Below are positions 51,595 through 63,359 of a DNA stretch of 64,000 bases, one piece after another. Made by a program: the position numbers and the translations under genes. This DNA is from Streptomyces sp. APSN-46.1. GTDB lineage: Bacteria; Actinomycetota; Actinomycetes; Streptomycetales; Streptomycetaceae. Position 1 is the stretch's first letter. The number at the start of each line of letters is the position of its first letter. The notes below the pieces were generated by a model. It did no database searches. It had not been told where the DNA came from and saw nothing but the letters and a program-made list of their open reading frames with translations. Location of the stretch: positions 248,001 to 312,000 of the forward strand of contig NZ_JALGRF010000002.1 of assembly GCF_022815725.1 (NCBI RefSeq), in the 5' to 3' direction.

Positions 51595-51780
51595 CTACTC
51601 CCCGCTCGGCTGCCTGCGGGCAGCCGGGCTTCCGTCGGACCGGGTCAGATCTTTCGGCGGGCTGCCGTTGTCCGTCCGGCCGCGGGGAGCGCCGGACCGG
51701 CCCGCTGCAAGGGCACGGTCCAGGGCCTCCTCGTCCGCTTCGGTCTTCGGATCCACCGCGTCGGTCGTCTCCTGGGACAT
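51595..51780 (-). CDS. Small acidic, probably disordered protein
   Basis: A 61-aa protein (MSQETTDAVDPKTEADEEAL...), acidic at the start, then Gly/Pro/Arg-rich. No fold predicted. A strong GGAGG lies 4 bases before the ATG and it is 10 bp upstream of the DUF1036 gene, both good signs that it is real. Confidence 0.6.
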   Translation of the reverse strand: MSQETTDAVDPKTEADEEALDRALAAGRSGAPRGRTDNGSPPKDLTRSDGSPAARRQPSGE

Positions 51781-51978
51781 GGGACCTCCAATCTCGTCGG
51801 TCTGGTCCGGCGTAGAGGTTCCCGGGAGGGGGCGCCGTGTACCGGGGGCGGCGGGCCCGTGCCCCGTACGGGCCCGGGCGGGCGCTCGTACGTGTGCTCT
51901 TCTGCGGCCGCTTGCCGATCCCGTGCGCGGAGGGGGTGCCGGCCTGGTAGGGGCCCCGGCGCGAGGGTCCGGGCGGGG

Positions 51979-52383
51979 TCAGTCCGCGGTGTTGATCATC
52001 GACGCCGCGGCGTACGTGAGGTAACGCCACAGCTGTGCCTCGTGCTCCGGCGCCAGGCCCAGCTCGTCCACCGCGACCCGCATGTGCTTCAGCCACGCGT
52101 CGTGCGCGGCCGCGTCCACCTGGAACGGCGCGTGCCGCATCCGCAGGCGCGGGTGGCCGCGGTTCTCGCTGTAGGTGGTCGGGCCGCCCCAGTACTGCAT
52201 CAGGAACAGCGTGAACCGCTCCTCGGCGGGGCCGAGGTCCTCCTCCGGGTACATGGGGCGCAGCAGGGGGTCCCCCGCGACCCCTTGGTAGAAGCGGTGG
52301 ACCAGACGGCGGAAGGTGTCCTCGCCGCCCACCAGCTCGTAGAAGGTCTGCTCCTGAACCGTGCTCCGCGGAATGTCATTCAC
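51979..52383 (-). CDS. glbO: Truncated haemoglobin, group II (GlbO type)
   Basis: A 134-aa group II truncated haemoglobin. YELVGGEDTFRRLVHRFYQGV carries the B10 Tyr region, PEEDLGPAEERFTLFLMQYWGG the E/F part and HPRLRMRHAPFQVD the proximal His. It likely handles oxygen, NO or peroxide in the cytosol. GTG at 52383; weak ribosome site. Monocistronic, divergent from the PCMT-like gene. Confidence 0.92.
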   Translation of the reverse strand: MNDIPRSTVQEQTFYELVGGEDTFRRLVHRFYQGVAGDPLLRPMYPEEDLGPAEERFTLFLMQYWGGPTTYSENRGHPRLRMRHAPFQVDAAAHDAWLKHMRVAVDELGLAPEHEAQLWRYLTYAAASMINTAD

Positions 52384-52455
52384 CTGACCATCGTCTCAGA
52401 CACCCGGACGGAGGACCCCGGTCCTAGGACTCCCGTTCAGGGCCCCGGCGGCCCC

Positions 52456-52495
52456 CGTTCGGCGGCCCCGCGTTCGGCGGCCCCCCGTTCGGCGG
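52456..52495 (+). repeat. 15-bp tandem repeat before the PCMT-like gene
   Basis: CGTTCGGCGGCCCCG then CGTTCGGCGGCCCCC and a partial third copy CGTTCGGCGG. Lies in the 157-bp divergent gap between the haemoglobin and methyltransferase genes. Confidence 0.8.
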
Positions 52496-52540
52496 GTACG
52501 CGCGTTCGCACGGGCGGGCCGGGCGCAGGACAGTGGAGGC

Positions 52541-53536
52541 ATGGGCGCACACGCCGAGGCACGCGACCTGCGGGAGACCGCGCACGCTGCCCAGGTACGG
52601 GAGCTGACCGCCGCCGGGGTCCTGGTCGATCCGGCCTGGCGGGCGGCTTTCGAGGCCGTGCCCCGGCACGTCTTCGTCCCGTACTTCTGGACCGGCCGCG
52701 GCGCCGGCCACGAGCGGCTGTGGGGCGAGGACCCGGACCCCGAGCGGCGGGCCCGCTGGCTGCGCGGCGTCTACACGGACGCCCCGCTCGCGACCCGGCT
52801 GCGCGACGGCGAGCTGGTCTCCTCCAGCAGCCAGCCCTCCCTGATGGCCAAGATGCTGAACGCCCTGGACGTACGCGACGGCCACGACGTGCTGGAGATC
52901 GGCACCGGCTCCGGCTACAACGCGGCGCTGCTGTGCCACCGGCTCGGCGACGAGCACGTCACCACGGTGGACCTGGACGAGGAGATCACCGAGTCCGCGC
53001 GGACGCATCTGGCCGCCCTCGGCTACCGGCCGACCGTGGTCACCGGCGACGGGGCGCGCGGCTGTCCCTCCCGCGCCCCCTTCGACCGGATCCTGGTGAC
53101 CTGCACGCTGCCGCGGGTCCCGCTCGCCTGGCTCGGCCAGTGCCGGCCGGGGGCGCGGATCCTGGCTCCGCTGTCGACCGGGCTGATCGCGCTGACGGTG
53201 CGGGACGCGGAGTTCGCCGAGGGCCGCTTCCTGCACACCGCGGCCTACTTCGTTCCCCTGCGCGGGGCCACGGCGACGCCGCCCGCCGAGCCCGGGGTGC
53301 CGCACGGGCTCCCGTACGAGCTGGTGGAGAACGAACGGTTCCAGTTCATGCTGTTGCTGACCGCCGGGGCCCTGCACCCCCGCGAGGCCCTGGACCTCTG
53401 GCGCGGCGAGGGCCGCCCGGCGCGCGAACGCTTCGGCGTGACGGTCACCCCGGAGGGCCAGTGGTCCTGGCTCGACGATCCCCAGGGACCCTACGTATGG
53501 CCCTTGGGGGCGGCCCAGTCCCCGGACACGGCCTAG
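52541..53536 (+). CDS. PCMT-like methyltransferase
   Basis: A 331-aa SAM-dependent methyltransferase of the protein-L-isoaspartate type: SSSSQPSLMAKMLNALDVRDG leads into VLEIGTGSGYNAALL (SAM motif I) and VTTVDLDEEITESA. Beyond ~residue 215 it has a longer C-terminal part than the repair enzyme, as in Streptomyces paralogues linked to RiPP and O-methyltransferase families, so the substrate need not be isoaspartate. ATG has GTGGAGG just before it. It runs convergently to the FHA gene, overlapping by 4 bp. Confidence 0.82.
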   Translation: MGAHAEARDLRETAHAAQVRELTAAGVLVDPAWRAAFEAVPRHVFVPYFWTGRGAGHERLWGEDPDPERRARWLRGVYTDAPLATRLRDGELVSSSSQPSLMAKMLNALDVRDGHDVLEIGTGSGYNAALLCHRLGDEHVTTVDLDEEITESARTHLAALGYRPTVVTGDGARGCPSRAPFDRILVTCTLPRVPLAWLGQCRPGARILAPLSTGLIALTVRDAEFAEGRFLHTAAYFVPLRGATATPPAEPGVPHGLPYELVENERFQFMLLLTAGALHPREALDLWRGEGRPARERFGVTVTPEGQWSWLDDPQGPYVWPLGAAQSPDTA

Positions 53537-54576
53537 CCGCGTCGGATGGTGATGGTGGTCCAGGCGCCGACGTGGACGCGGTCGCCGTCGGTGAGGGGGA
53601 CCGGCACGTAGGGCTGGATCGGCTCCTCGCCACCGTTGATGGTGGTGCCGTTGGTGGAGTTCTGGTCCACCACCGCCCAGCCGCCGTCGGGCTGCTGGAC
53701 CAGGACCGCGTGCTGGTGGGAGACGCCCGGGTCCTCCGGCGGCACCGAGAGGTCGATGTCCGGGGACTCGCCCGTGGACGCGCGGCGGCGGCCGATGGTG
53801 ATCTGGCCGCCATCGAGCGGAAGATGCTGCTCCGGGGCGTACGCGGGCAGGTTGAGCCCGGCCGCGTCGGGGCCGCTGCGCTGCATCATCGCCATGAAGT
53901 ACGAGCGGTCGGGGCCGATCGTCGCGCTCCAGGCGCCGCCGCCCTGGGGCGGGAAGCCCTGCGGCTGCGGCTGCTGCTGGGGCTGCGGCTGCTGGTATTC
54001 CTGCGGCTGCGGAGGCGGCGCGTACTCCTGGTGCTGCGGCTGCCGCAGGTACTCCTGCTGCTGGGGCGGCGGCGGGGGCTGCTGCTGGTAGTGCGGCTGC
54101 TGGTGCTGCTCGTGCGCCGGGGGCGGGAGCAGCCAGTCGTCCTCGCGCTGCAGCGGCTCGGCCGCCCGGTTGACCCGGGAGGGGCGGGAGCCCTGGTAGT
54201 CGAAGTGGTCCTGCGAGTACGCGGCCGGGGCGGGCGGCGCGACCGGCGGCGGGGGCGGCGAGGGCGGCGGGATGGCGCCCGCGCCGGGACCGGGATCCGG
54301 GGCGAGCGGCGTGTACGAGGTCGCCGAACGCGTCAGGAAGTTGTACCGGCACTCCTCGCAGAACGGGGCCATGGCCTCGCGCGGGGTCCGGCACTGCGGG
54401 CAGAGCTCGGCCTGGGCGGTCGGCTCACCGGCGGTGGGAGGGAAGCCGTAGCCGTAGGAGGGAGCCGCGGAAGCCCCGGCGGGAGCGGGGGCGGGGGCAG
54501 GGGCAGCCATGCGGTGGCCGCAGACCTCGCACCAGTCGTCGGAACCCGAGTGGTGCCCGTTCGGGCAGGTCGGCAT
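53533..54576 (-). CDS. FHA-domain protein with N-terminal zinc ribbons
   Basis: A 347-aa protein. Two zinc ribbons (CPNGHHSGSDDWCEVCG; CPQCRTPREAMAPFCEEC), a ~140-residue Pro/Gln-rich linker, and a C-terminal FHA domain (ITIGRR, SHQHAVLV, NSTNGTTING) that should bind phosphothreonine. Last gene of the PknG-type operon; in mycobacteria the PknG target GarA is also an FHA protein, so this is the likely effector. ATG at 54576 is chosen over 54606 because GGGGGAAGGG precedes it. Confidence 0.88.
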   Translation of the reverse strand: MPTCPNGHHSGSDDWCEVCGHRMAAPAPAPAPAGASAAPSYGYGFPPTAGEPTAQAELCPQCRTPREAMAPFCEECRYNFLTRSATSYTPLAPDPGPGAGAIPPPSPPPPPVAPPAPAAYSQDHFDYQGSRPSRVNRAAEPLQREDDWLLPPPAHEQHQQPHYQQQPPPPPQQQEYLRQPQHQEYAPPPQPQEYQQPQPQQQPQPQGFPPQGGGAWSATIGPDRSYFMAMMQRSGPDAAGLNLPAYAPEQHLPLDGGQITIGRRRASTGESPDIDLSVPPEDPGVSHQHAVLVQQPDGGWAVVDQNSTNGTTINGGEEPIQPYVPVPLTDGDRVHVGAWTTITIRRG

Positions 54577-54623
54577 GTCGGCCCTTCCCCCTTCACCCTG
54601 CGTCATCGCGTCAGGTCTTCTTC

Positions 54624-55952
54624 TCAGGTCTTCTTCACTCGGACGGTCTGTGTCGAACGCGTTTCAAGAGTCATCTCGTCGGCATCTGCGACCTTGGCTT
54701 TCAGCCGCACAGTACCCGCCGCCGCGTCCACGACGTCCACTACCTTCGCCAGCAGCTTGGCCGTGTCCGCGTTCCCCGAAGCGGACGCGAGCTGCACCGC
54801 GCGGCCGAGTTTGGCCGTGGCGCCGTCGACATCACCCAGTTTGCGGGCTTCCAGGCCCTGTTGGATAGCCTGCGCGAGCTCCGCCTGCCCGGTGTAGTGC
54901 GCCACCTGCGGGTTGATGGCGGTGGAGGCGGCGAGGTCGGTCGTCCACACCGCCCGGACCAGCCCCTGGGCGAGGGTGGCCGGCGGTTCGCCCGGCGCGC
55001 CGGGGAGCACGAGCATCGCGCGGGCGGCCAGCATCTCCTGGCCGACGGCCGCGCCCGGCACCCGTACGCACACGTGGTACTCGCGGGACTCGTCGCCCCA
55101 CGAGCCGGTCGGGTAGTCGCCGGCCCGCGGACCCGCCTCGACGCGACGGGCGGTCAGGTCCTGGACGGCGGGCGCGACCTGCTTGACGTACTGGATCTCC
55201 GCGCCGACGGGGGTCCACAGGCGCAGCGCGACATCCGCGACCTCCTTGCCCATGGCCTTCTCCATCATGCGGGTGAAGTCCTCGGCGAGGTGGGCCGGGT
55301 CGGCGACGATGTCGGCGGTGCCCAGCAGCGCACTCGCGATGCCGGTGACCTCCTTCACCTCCCAGTCGGTGCCCACCCCGCGGGCGTCGCAGGTGAAGCG
55401 GCCCGCGCAGGCGTCGAGGGTGGCGCGCAGCACGGCCGGCTCCTCGTGCTCGTTGCGGCCGTCGGTGAGCAGGATGCCGTGCCGGATGGCGGCGGCGGAC
55501 TGGCGCAGCAGGCCGTCGGCGAGGCGCAGCCAGGTCCCGATGGCGGTGCCGCCGCCCGTGCCGAGGCCGCGCAGGGCCTCCTTCGCCTGGGCGCGGGTCG
55601 CCGGGTCGGCGGTGGCGAGGCGGCCCTGACCGGGGTAGACCTCCTTGGCCACGTGCGTACCGGCTATGACGGCGAACGAGGTGCCGTCGCGCAGGGTGTC
55701 GATGGCCGCGGCCGTGGCCTCGCGGGCGCCGCGCATCTTGTCCGGCGGGTACTCCATGGAACCCGAGCAGTCGACCATGATCACGACGGCCGCGCCGCCC
55801 CGCGCGGGGACGGCGGTGCGGGTGGCGGCCGCTCCGCCGGTGGAGGTGACCGTGACGATGGCGTGGACGTCGCGGCCTCCCTCGGGGAGGAACTCGTTCT
55901 GGTAGACGTCCACGCTGAAGCGCGGGGCGCTCGGCTTGGCGAAATTCGCCAT
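54624..55952 (-). CDS. VWA-domain protein
   Basis: A 442-aa cytoplasmic VWA protein: VVIMVDCSGSM is the MIDAS metal site, GGGTAIGTWL and LLTDGRNEHEE complete it. The C-terminal half is a beta domain and a TPR-like helical stretch (GLEARKLGDVDGATAKLGRAVQLA). Between the PP2C and FHA genes with short gaps (26 and 47 bp). VWA, PP2C and kinase together recall the TerY-P triad. Confidence 0.88.
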   Translation of the reverse strand: MANFAKPSAPRFSVDVYQNEFLPEGGRDVHAIVTVTSTGGAAATRTAVPARGGAAVVIMVDCSGSMEYPPDKMRGAREATAAAIDTLRDGTSFAVIAGTHVAKEVYPGQGRLATADPATRAQAKEALRGLGTGGGTAIGTWLRLADGLLRQSAAAIRHGILLTDGRNEHEEPAVLRATLDACAGRFTCDARGVGTDWEVKEVTGIASALLGTADIVADPAHLAEDFTRMMEKAMGKEVADVALRLWTPVGAEIQYVKQVAPAVQDLTARRVEAGPRAGDYPTGSWGDESREYHVCVRVPGAAVGQEMLAARAMLVLPGAPGEPPATLAQGLVRAVWTTDLAASTAINPQVAHYTGQAELAQAIQQGLEARKLGDVDGATAKLGRAVQLASASGNADTAKLLAKVVDVVDAAAGTVRLKAKVADADEMTLETRSTQTVRVKKT

Positions 55953-55978
55953 CGGTTCGGACTCCTAGGGGCTGAGGA

Positions 55979-58030
55979 TCAGGCCTGGGTGCGCGGGTCG
56001 GCGTCCGGCTCCGGTTGACGTTCCGTTTGACGTTCCGGTTGCGGTTCCCGTTGCGGTTCCGCTTCGGCGGCCGGGGGCGCGGCGAACGGGACGACGGCCA
56101 CGGTGACGTTGTCGTGGCCTCCCCCGTCGAGGGCATGTCCGACGAGGACCTGCGCGCTGTGCAGCGGGCGGACGGCGGCGTCGGTGGGCAGCACCTGGGC
56201 CATCTCCTGCGCGGACTCGGCGTAGTTCCACAGGCCGTCGGTGCAGACCACGACCACGCCGGGGTGGTCCGGTTTGAAGCTGGCGGTGTGCGGTTCGAGG
56301 TCGTACGCGTCGGCCCCGAGCCAGCCGGTGATGGCGTGGGCGCGGACGTCGGCGTAGGCCTCGGCCTCGCCCATCAGGCCGGCCGCGACCATCTGGGCCG
56401 CCCAGGAGTCGTCCTCGGTGAGACGGCGGGAGAGCGCGGTGCGGTCGTCGGGGACCCAGTACGCGCGGCTGTCGCCGACCCAGCCGATGGTCAGCACGCC
56501 GCCGCTGACGACGGCGCCGACCAGGGTGCAGGCGGGGGCGTTCTGGGCGCCGGGGACTTCCGGGGCCAGGGCGTTGACGGCGGCGGCCGCGGCGAGGATC
56601 GCCTCGTGCATGGCCTCCTGGGGGTGGGCGCCGCGGGGGAGGGCGTCGAGCAGTGCCTCGTTGGCGGCGCCGGCGGCGGCGGCCGAGGCCTCGTCGGGGC
56701 GGCTGGCGGAGGAGACCCCGTCGCAGACGATGGCGACGGTGGCGGCGGAGCCGTCGGGGAGAGCGGTGGCCGCGACGGCGAAGGAGTCCTCGTTGCGGTG
56801 GTGGCGCAGGCCGCGGTCGCTGACGGCGGCGACGCTGCCGAGCTCCTCTTCGAGGTGGTCCCGCTCGCGGGGCTGGGCGTGGCCGCAGTGCTCGCAGTAG
56901 CCGTCGGTGTCCACCCGGCCGGCGCGGCAGGCGACACAGGTCTTCCCGCCGTCGCCCTGCGGCGTGCTGTACGGGGGCTCGTGCGCGGGGGGCGCGCCGG
57001 TGCCGCCGGTGCCGCCGGGCAGGTCGTACCGGGTTTCACGCCCCGGGTCCGTCCCGGGTTCGCGCTCGTCACCGGTGCGGCCGTGTCCCGGATCCGTGTC
57101 GGCGTGCCACGGCGTGCCGGTGTCGCCGTACGGCGCGGGGCCGGTGCCGGTGCCGGACCAGCCGGCCGGATCCCCGACCAGGGTCGGCGCGGCGCCGGCC
57201 ACGCTCCCCCACCCGGGCGCGGCCGCACCCCCGTACCCCACGGCGGCATACCCGCCCGCAGGCGCCGCGCCCGCCGGGGCGTCAGATCCGGAAGCGGCAT
57301 ACCCGCCAGCCGGGGCATCGGAGCCGGCGTACCCGCCCGTCGGGGCGCCAGGACCTGGACCGGCGTACCCAGCCACCGGGTTTGCGGCCCCCGGGGTGTT
57401 GGGACCGGCGTAGCCGCCTGTCGGGGTGTCAGGACCGGGACCGGCGTACCCAGCCACCGGGTTTGCGGTCGCCGGGGTGTTGGGACCGGCGTAGCCGCCC
57501 GTTGGGACTGCAGCCGCCGGGGCATCGGAGCGGGCGGCGGCGTGCCCGCCGGCCGGGGCCGAGCCAGCGGGGGCGTCGGGGCCGGAAGCGGGGTAACCGG
57601 CCGTCGGGACTGTGGCCGCCGGGGTGTCGGAGTGGGCGGTGGCGTGCCCGCCGGCCGGGGCTGTGCTCGCCGGGGTGCCGGGATCGGCGTAGCCGGCCGT
57701 CGGGACTGTGGCCGCCGGGGTGTCGGAGTGGGCGGCGGCGTGCCCGCCGGCCGGGGCCGTGGCCGCCGGGGCGTCGTCGGGGCCGGGACCGGCGTACTCG
57801 GCCGCCCGGGCCGTGCCTGCCTGGGTGTCGGGGCCGGAAGCGGTGTACCCGCCCGCTGGGGTGTTGGGGGTGGAGGCGCGGGCTTCGCGCGGGTTGTGGG
57901 GGGCGGGGTGCTCGCCGGAGGGGGGTGGCGGAGGGGAGGCGACCGCGTAGCCGCACACGCCGCAGAAGCGGTCACCCTCCTCCAGGGGTTCCGCGCAGCT
58001 GGGGCATCCCGACAGCCGATGCATCGACAT
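55979..58030 (-). CDS. PP2C-family protein phosphatase with zinc ribbons
   Basis: A 683-aa phosphatase. N-terminal zinc ribbon (CPSCAEPLEEGDRFCGVCG), ~310 residues of Gly/Ala/Pro repeats, a second ribbon (CVACRAGRVDTDGYCEHCG), then PP2C: GLRHHRNEDSFAV, VAIVCDGVSS, WVGDSRAYW, VVCTDGLWN and GGGHDNVTV hold the metal-binding Asp residues. It probably reverses the kinase. Starts 3 bp after the kinase stop (ATG 58030). Confidence 0.92.
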   Translation of the reverse strand: MSMHRLSGCPSCAEPLEEGDRFCGVCGYAVASPPPPPSGEHPAPHNPREARASTPNTPAGGYTASGPDTQAGTARAAEYAGPGPDDAPAATAPAGGHAAAHSDTPAATVPTAGYADPGTPASTAPAGGHATAHSDTPAATVPTAGYPASGPDAPAGSAPAGGHAAARSDAPAAAVPTGGYAGPNTPATANPVAGYAGPGPDTPTGGYAGPNTPGAANPVAGYAGPGPGAPTGGYAGSDAPAGGYAASGSDAPAGAAPAGGYAAVGYGGAAAPGWGSVAGAAPTLVGDPAGWSGTGTGPAPYGDTGTPWHADTDPGHGRTGDEREPGTDPGRETRYDLPGGTGGTGAPPAHEPPYSTPQGDGGKTCVACRAGRVDTDGYCEHCGHAQPRERDHLEEELGSVAAVSDRGLRHHRNEDSFAVAATALPDGSAATVAIVCDGVSSASRPDEASAAAAGAANEALLDALPRGAHPQEAMHEAILAAAAAVNALAPEVPGAQNAPACTLVGAVVSGGVLTIGWVGDSRAYWVPDDRTALSRRLTEDDSWAAQMVAAGLMGEAEAYADVRAHAITGWLGADAYDLEPHTASFKPDHPGVVVVCTDGLWNYAESAQEMAQVLPTDAAVRPLHSAQVLVGHALDGGGHDNVTVAVVPFAAPPAAEAEPQREPQPERQTERQPEPDADPRTQA
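57240..57890 (-). repeat. Imperfect repeats encoding the PP2C linker
   Basis: GGCATAC-type and GCCGGGGTGTTGGGACCGG-type units recur every 45-75 bp, encoding GGYAGPGPDTP-like repeats. Unequal copies suggest ongoing expansion and loss. Confidence 0.7.
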
Positions 58031-58033
58031 CAA

Positions 58034-60942
<2,909 letters not shown>

Positions 60943-60946
<4 letters not shown>

Positions 60947-62247
60947 GCGTTGTCCTTCCCGGGCCCGTCGGGCCGGTCGTGTTCCGGCAGGGATCGCTGT
61001 GGCACCAGGGACTCGGCCGCCGCCTGCTGGTAGCGCAGGACGGCCTGCTCGGCGACCCGCAGATCGCAGGGCGCGCTCCACAGCATCCGCCGGGCCGTGT
61101 CGTACCGCTCGATCAGCAGCGGATCCTCCGCCAGGCCGTGCCGGGCCACCTTCGCCTTGTAGGCATCGAGCCGCCCGCGCAGTTCGGCCCGTACGGCCAG
61201 CGGCGCCGTCACAGCGGTCAACGATTCGCGGGCCCTGCGCAGTTCGTCCTCGGCGCGCTCCTCCAAGGACTCCAGCAGCGGGGACAGCCGGTGCCACTGG
61301 GCCTGCCGGCGGTACTCCGCGGCCGCCGCCAGCTGCTCCTGCAACGCCGTCGGGGGACCGCTCACCGCCGGCACCTCCGACGCCGCGATCTTCGCCAGCA
61401 CCTCGCCGCGCGCCGTCCGCGCCTCCGCCAGGGTCCGGTCGGCCCGCGAGAGCACGTCCCGCACGCTGATCAGCCGCGCCTCGGCGTCCTGTCGTACGTC
61501 CAGCACCGCCTCGACCTCACGGCGTACGTCCTGCAGCGCGAGCGCCGCCCGGTCGTAGCGGCCGGTGTCCGGACGGCCGCCCCCGGGCGCGGAACTCCCC
61601 GTCACCGGCACCCAGAACGCCAGCGGGTCGGCGATCACCTGCTCCCGCAGCCGCGCCAGCTCGGCCGTGATGGCCTCCAGGTCGTCACCCGACGGGTGTT
61701 CGCCCGGGCGCACCCCCACCGAGTGGGCCAGCGAGCGCGTGCGGTGCAGTTCGGCGGCGAGCAGGTCGATGCGGGCGGGCAGCGCCGACCACACCGCGTC
61801 GGCGGCCACGACCACGTCCAGCGAGCTCGCGTACAGCTCGTTCATGCGGGTCAGCAGCTCGGCGAGCGAGAACCGCTCCGCCAGCGCGGCGCCCCCGACC
61901 CCGGCTCCGGCGATCGTCACGCCGGGGCCGCGCAGCCGGTCGGTCAGCTCGGCGAGCTCCTCACGGGTGGGCCAGCGGCGCCGCTCCCTGATCCGCCGGG
62001 CGGCGGCCAGCGCCCCGGTGTACGCGTCGAAGTACGTCCAGAGCCTGGTGATCGCCGCGTCGGCGGCGGCCCAGCGCTCCTTGGTGACCCCGGTCAGCCC
62101 GGCACCCTCCAGCAGCCGCCGTCCGGCGTGGTCCTGGAGCGCGAGCAGCGAGGTCTCGACCGCCTCGTGCTCCGCGCCCAGCCGGGACAGCGCGCGGTCG
62201 ACCCCGTCCCGGTCCATCAGGGCCGGTCCCGCTTCCGGTCGCCTCAC
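60943..62247 (-). CDS. Coiled-coil protein of the PknG operon, unknown function
   Basis: A 434-aa, almost all-helical protein: long stretches such as ALALQDVRREVEAVLDV and ADRTLAEARTARGEVLAKI have heptad character. No signal peptide, membrane helix or catalytic motif. It lies between the GlnH-like and PknG genes, overlapping the kinase start, so it may link the sensor to the kinase. GTG at 62247 is chosen because GGAG lies 6 bases before it; ATG at 62217 is an alternative. Confidence 0.8.
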
Positions 62248-62297
62248 ATAGGGCTCCGATTCTCTCCCGCGAGCGGGAGGTATTGCCACCACGGGCC

Positions 62298-63359
62298 TCA
62301 GCCGTCCCGGTACTTGGGCTCGGGCGGCGCGACCGCCTGGGGCAGCACGCCCTCGAAGTGGGCACGGTAGGCCATCATCCACGGGCTGTCGTTCCCACCC
62401 GCGCGGTAGTTCTCCAGCACCTTGTTGACCCGGCGCACCAGATCCGTCGCGTCCTTGTTCATCGCCACCCCGTAGAACTCCCTGGTGAAGGGGGATCCGA
62501 CGAGTCGCACCGACGGGTCCTGCGCGGCCTGGCCGGCCGCGAGCGCGTTGTCGGTGATGATGCCGTCCACTTCACCCAACTGGAGTCGCACCAGGCAGTC
62601 CAGCTGGTTGGCCACGGTGACCGGCACCGCCCCGTAGGACTGGGACGCGAGCGCCGCTTCGGCGGTGGAACCCGCCGCGACGCAGATCTTCCGGTCCTTC
62701 AGGGAGGTGTCGTACCCGGTGATCGTCGAGTCCTTGGGGGCCAGCACCTGCTGTCCGGCCTCGAAGTACGCCGTCGAGAAGGCGACTTCCTCCAGCCGCT
62801 TGCAGTTGATGGTCATGGTCCGCACCACGATGTCCACCCGGCCCTCCTGGAGGGCCGCGATGCGCTGATTGGTGGGGATGGCCCGGTAGATCACCTTGGA
62901 TTCGTCACCCAGGATGTCCTTGGCTATGGCCTTGACCAGGGCGATGTCGAAGCCGTCGAGGTGGCCGTCCGGATTGCGGTAGCCCCACTTGAAGCTGTTC
63001 TGGTCCACGCCCGCGACGAGCTTGCCCGCGCTGCGGATCCGCTCGATGGTCGGCCCGTCCACCCCGGAGGGGCGCAGGCTGGCCTCCGGGTTCTGACAGG
63101 TGTCGCCCGGTCCCCAGAGCGCGTCGGGGGCCACCGCCACCGACGCGCGCTCGCGGACCGACGTGCTTCCACCGGCCTCGGGCGCCGCCTGGGCCAGCGG
63201 CAGCAGCACGGCCGCTGCGGTCACCGCGCAGGCCGCGGCCATCGCGCTCACCCCGCCCCAGCCGCGCAGCCGGCCCGCCAGCCGGCGCGGCCCGGACACC
63301 CGGGGTCCGTCGCCCCCGCCCTCGCCGCGCCGCACTCGTATCGTCCGCATCGCTCTCAC
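62298..63359 (-). CDS. GlnH-like extracellular amino-acid binding protein
   Basis: A 353-aa solute-binding protein of family 3: a basic N-terminus and a membrane-anchoring helix (AMAAACAVTAAAVLLPLAQA), then KLVAGVDQNSFKWGYRNPDGHLDGFDI and the binding-site residues around VRTMTINCKRLEEVAFSTAYF. In mycobacteria GlnH binds Asp/Glu and signals through GlnX to PknG. No permease or ATPase genes accompany it, so it is a sensor, not a transporter. Start GTG 63359 overlaps the upstream stop (GTGA). Confidence 0.88.
   Translation of the reverse strand: MRAMRTIRVRRGEGGGDGPRVSGPRRLAGRLRGWGGVSAMAAACAVTAAAVLLPLAQAAPEAGGSTSVRERASVAVAPDALWGPGDTCQNPEASLRPSGVDGPTIERIRSAGKLVAGVDQNSFKWGYRNPDGHLDGFDIALVKAIAKDILGDESKVIYRAIPTNQRIAALQEGRVDIVVRTMTINCKRLEEVAFSTAYFEAGQQVLAPKDSTITGYDTSLKDRKICVAAGSTAEAALASQSYGAVPVTVANQLDCLVRLQLGEVDGIITDNALAAGQAAQDPSVRLVGSPFTREFYGVAMNKDATDLVRRVNKVLENYRAGGNDSPWMMAYRAHFEGVLPQAVAPPEPKYRDG

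Noticed and set aside
62298-63359. GlnH-like protein as part of an amino-acid ABC importer
   Set aside because: No permease or ATPase genes adjoin; GlnX and PknG neighbours favour sensing.
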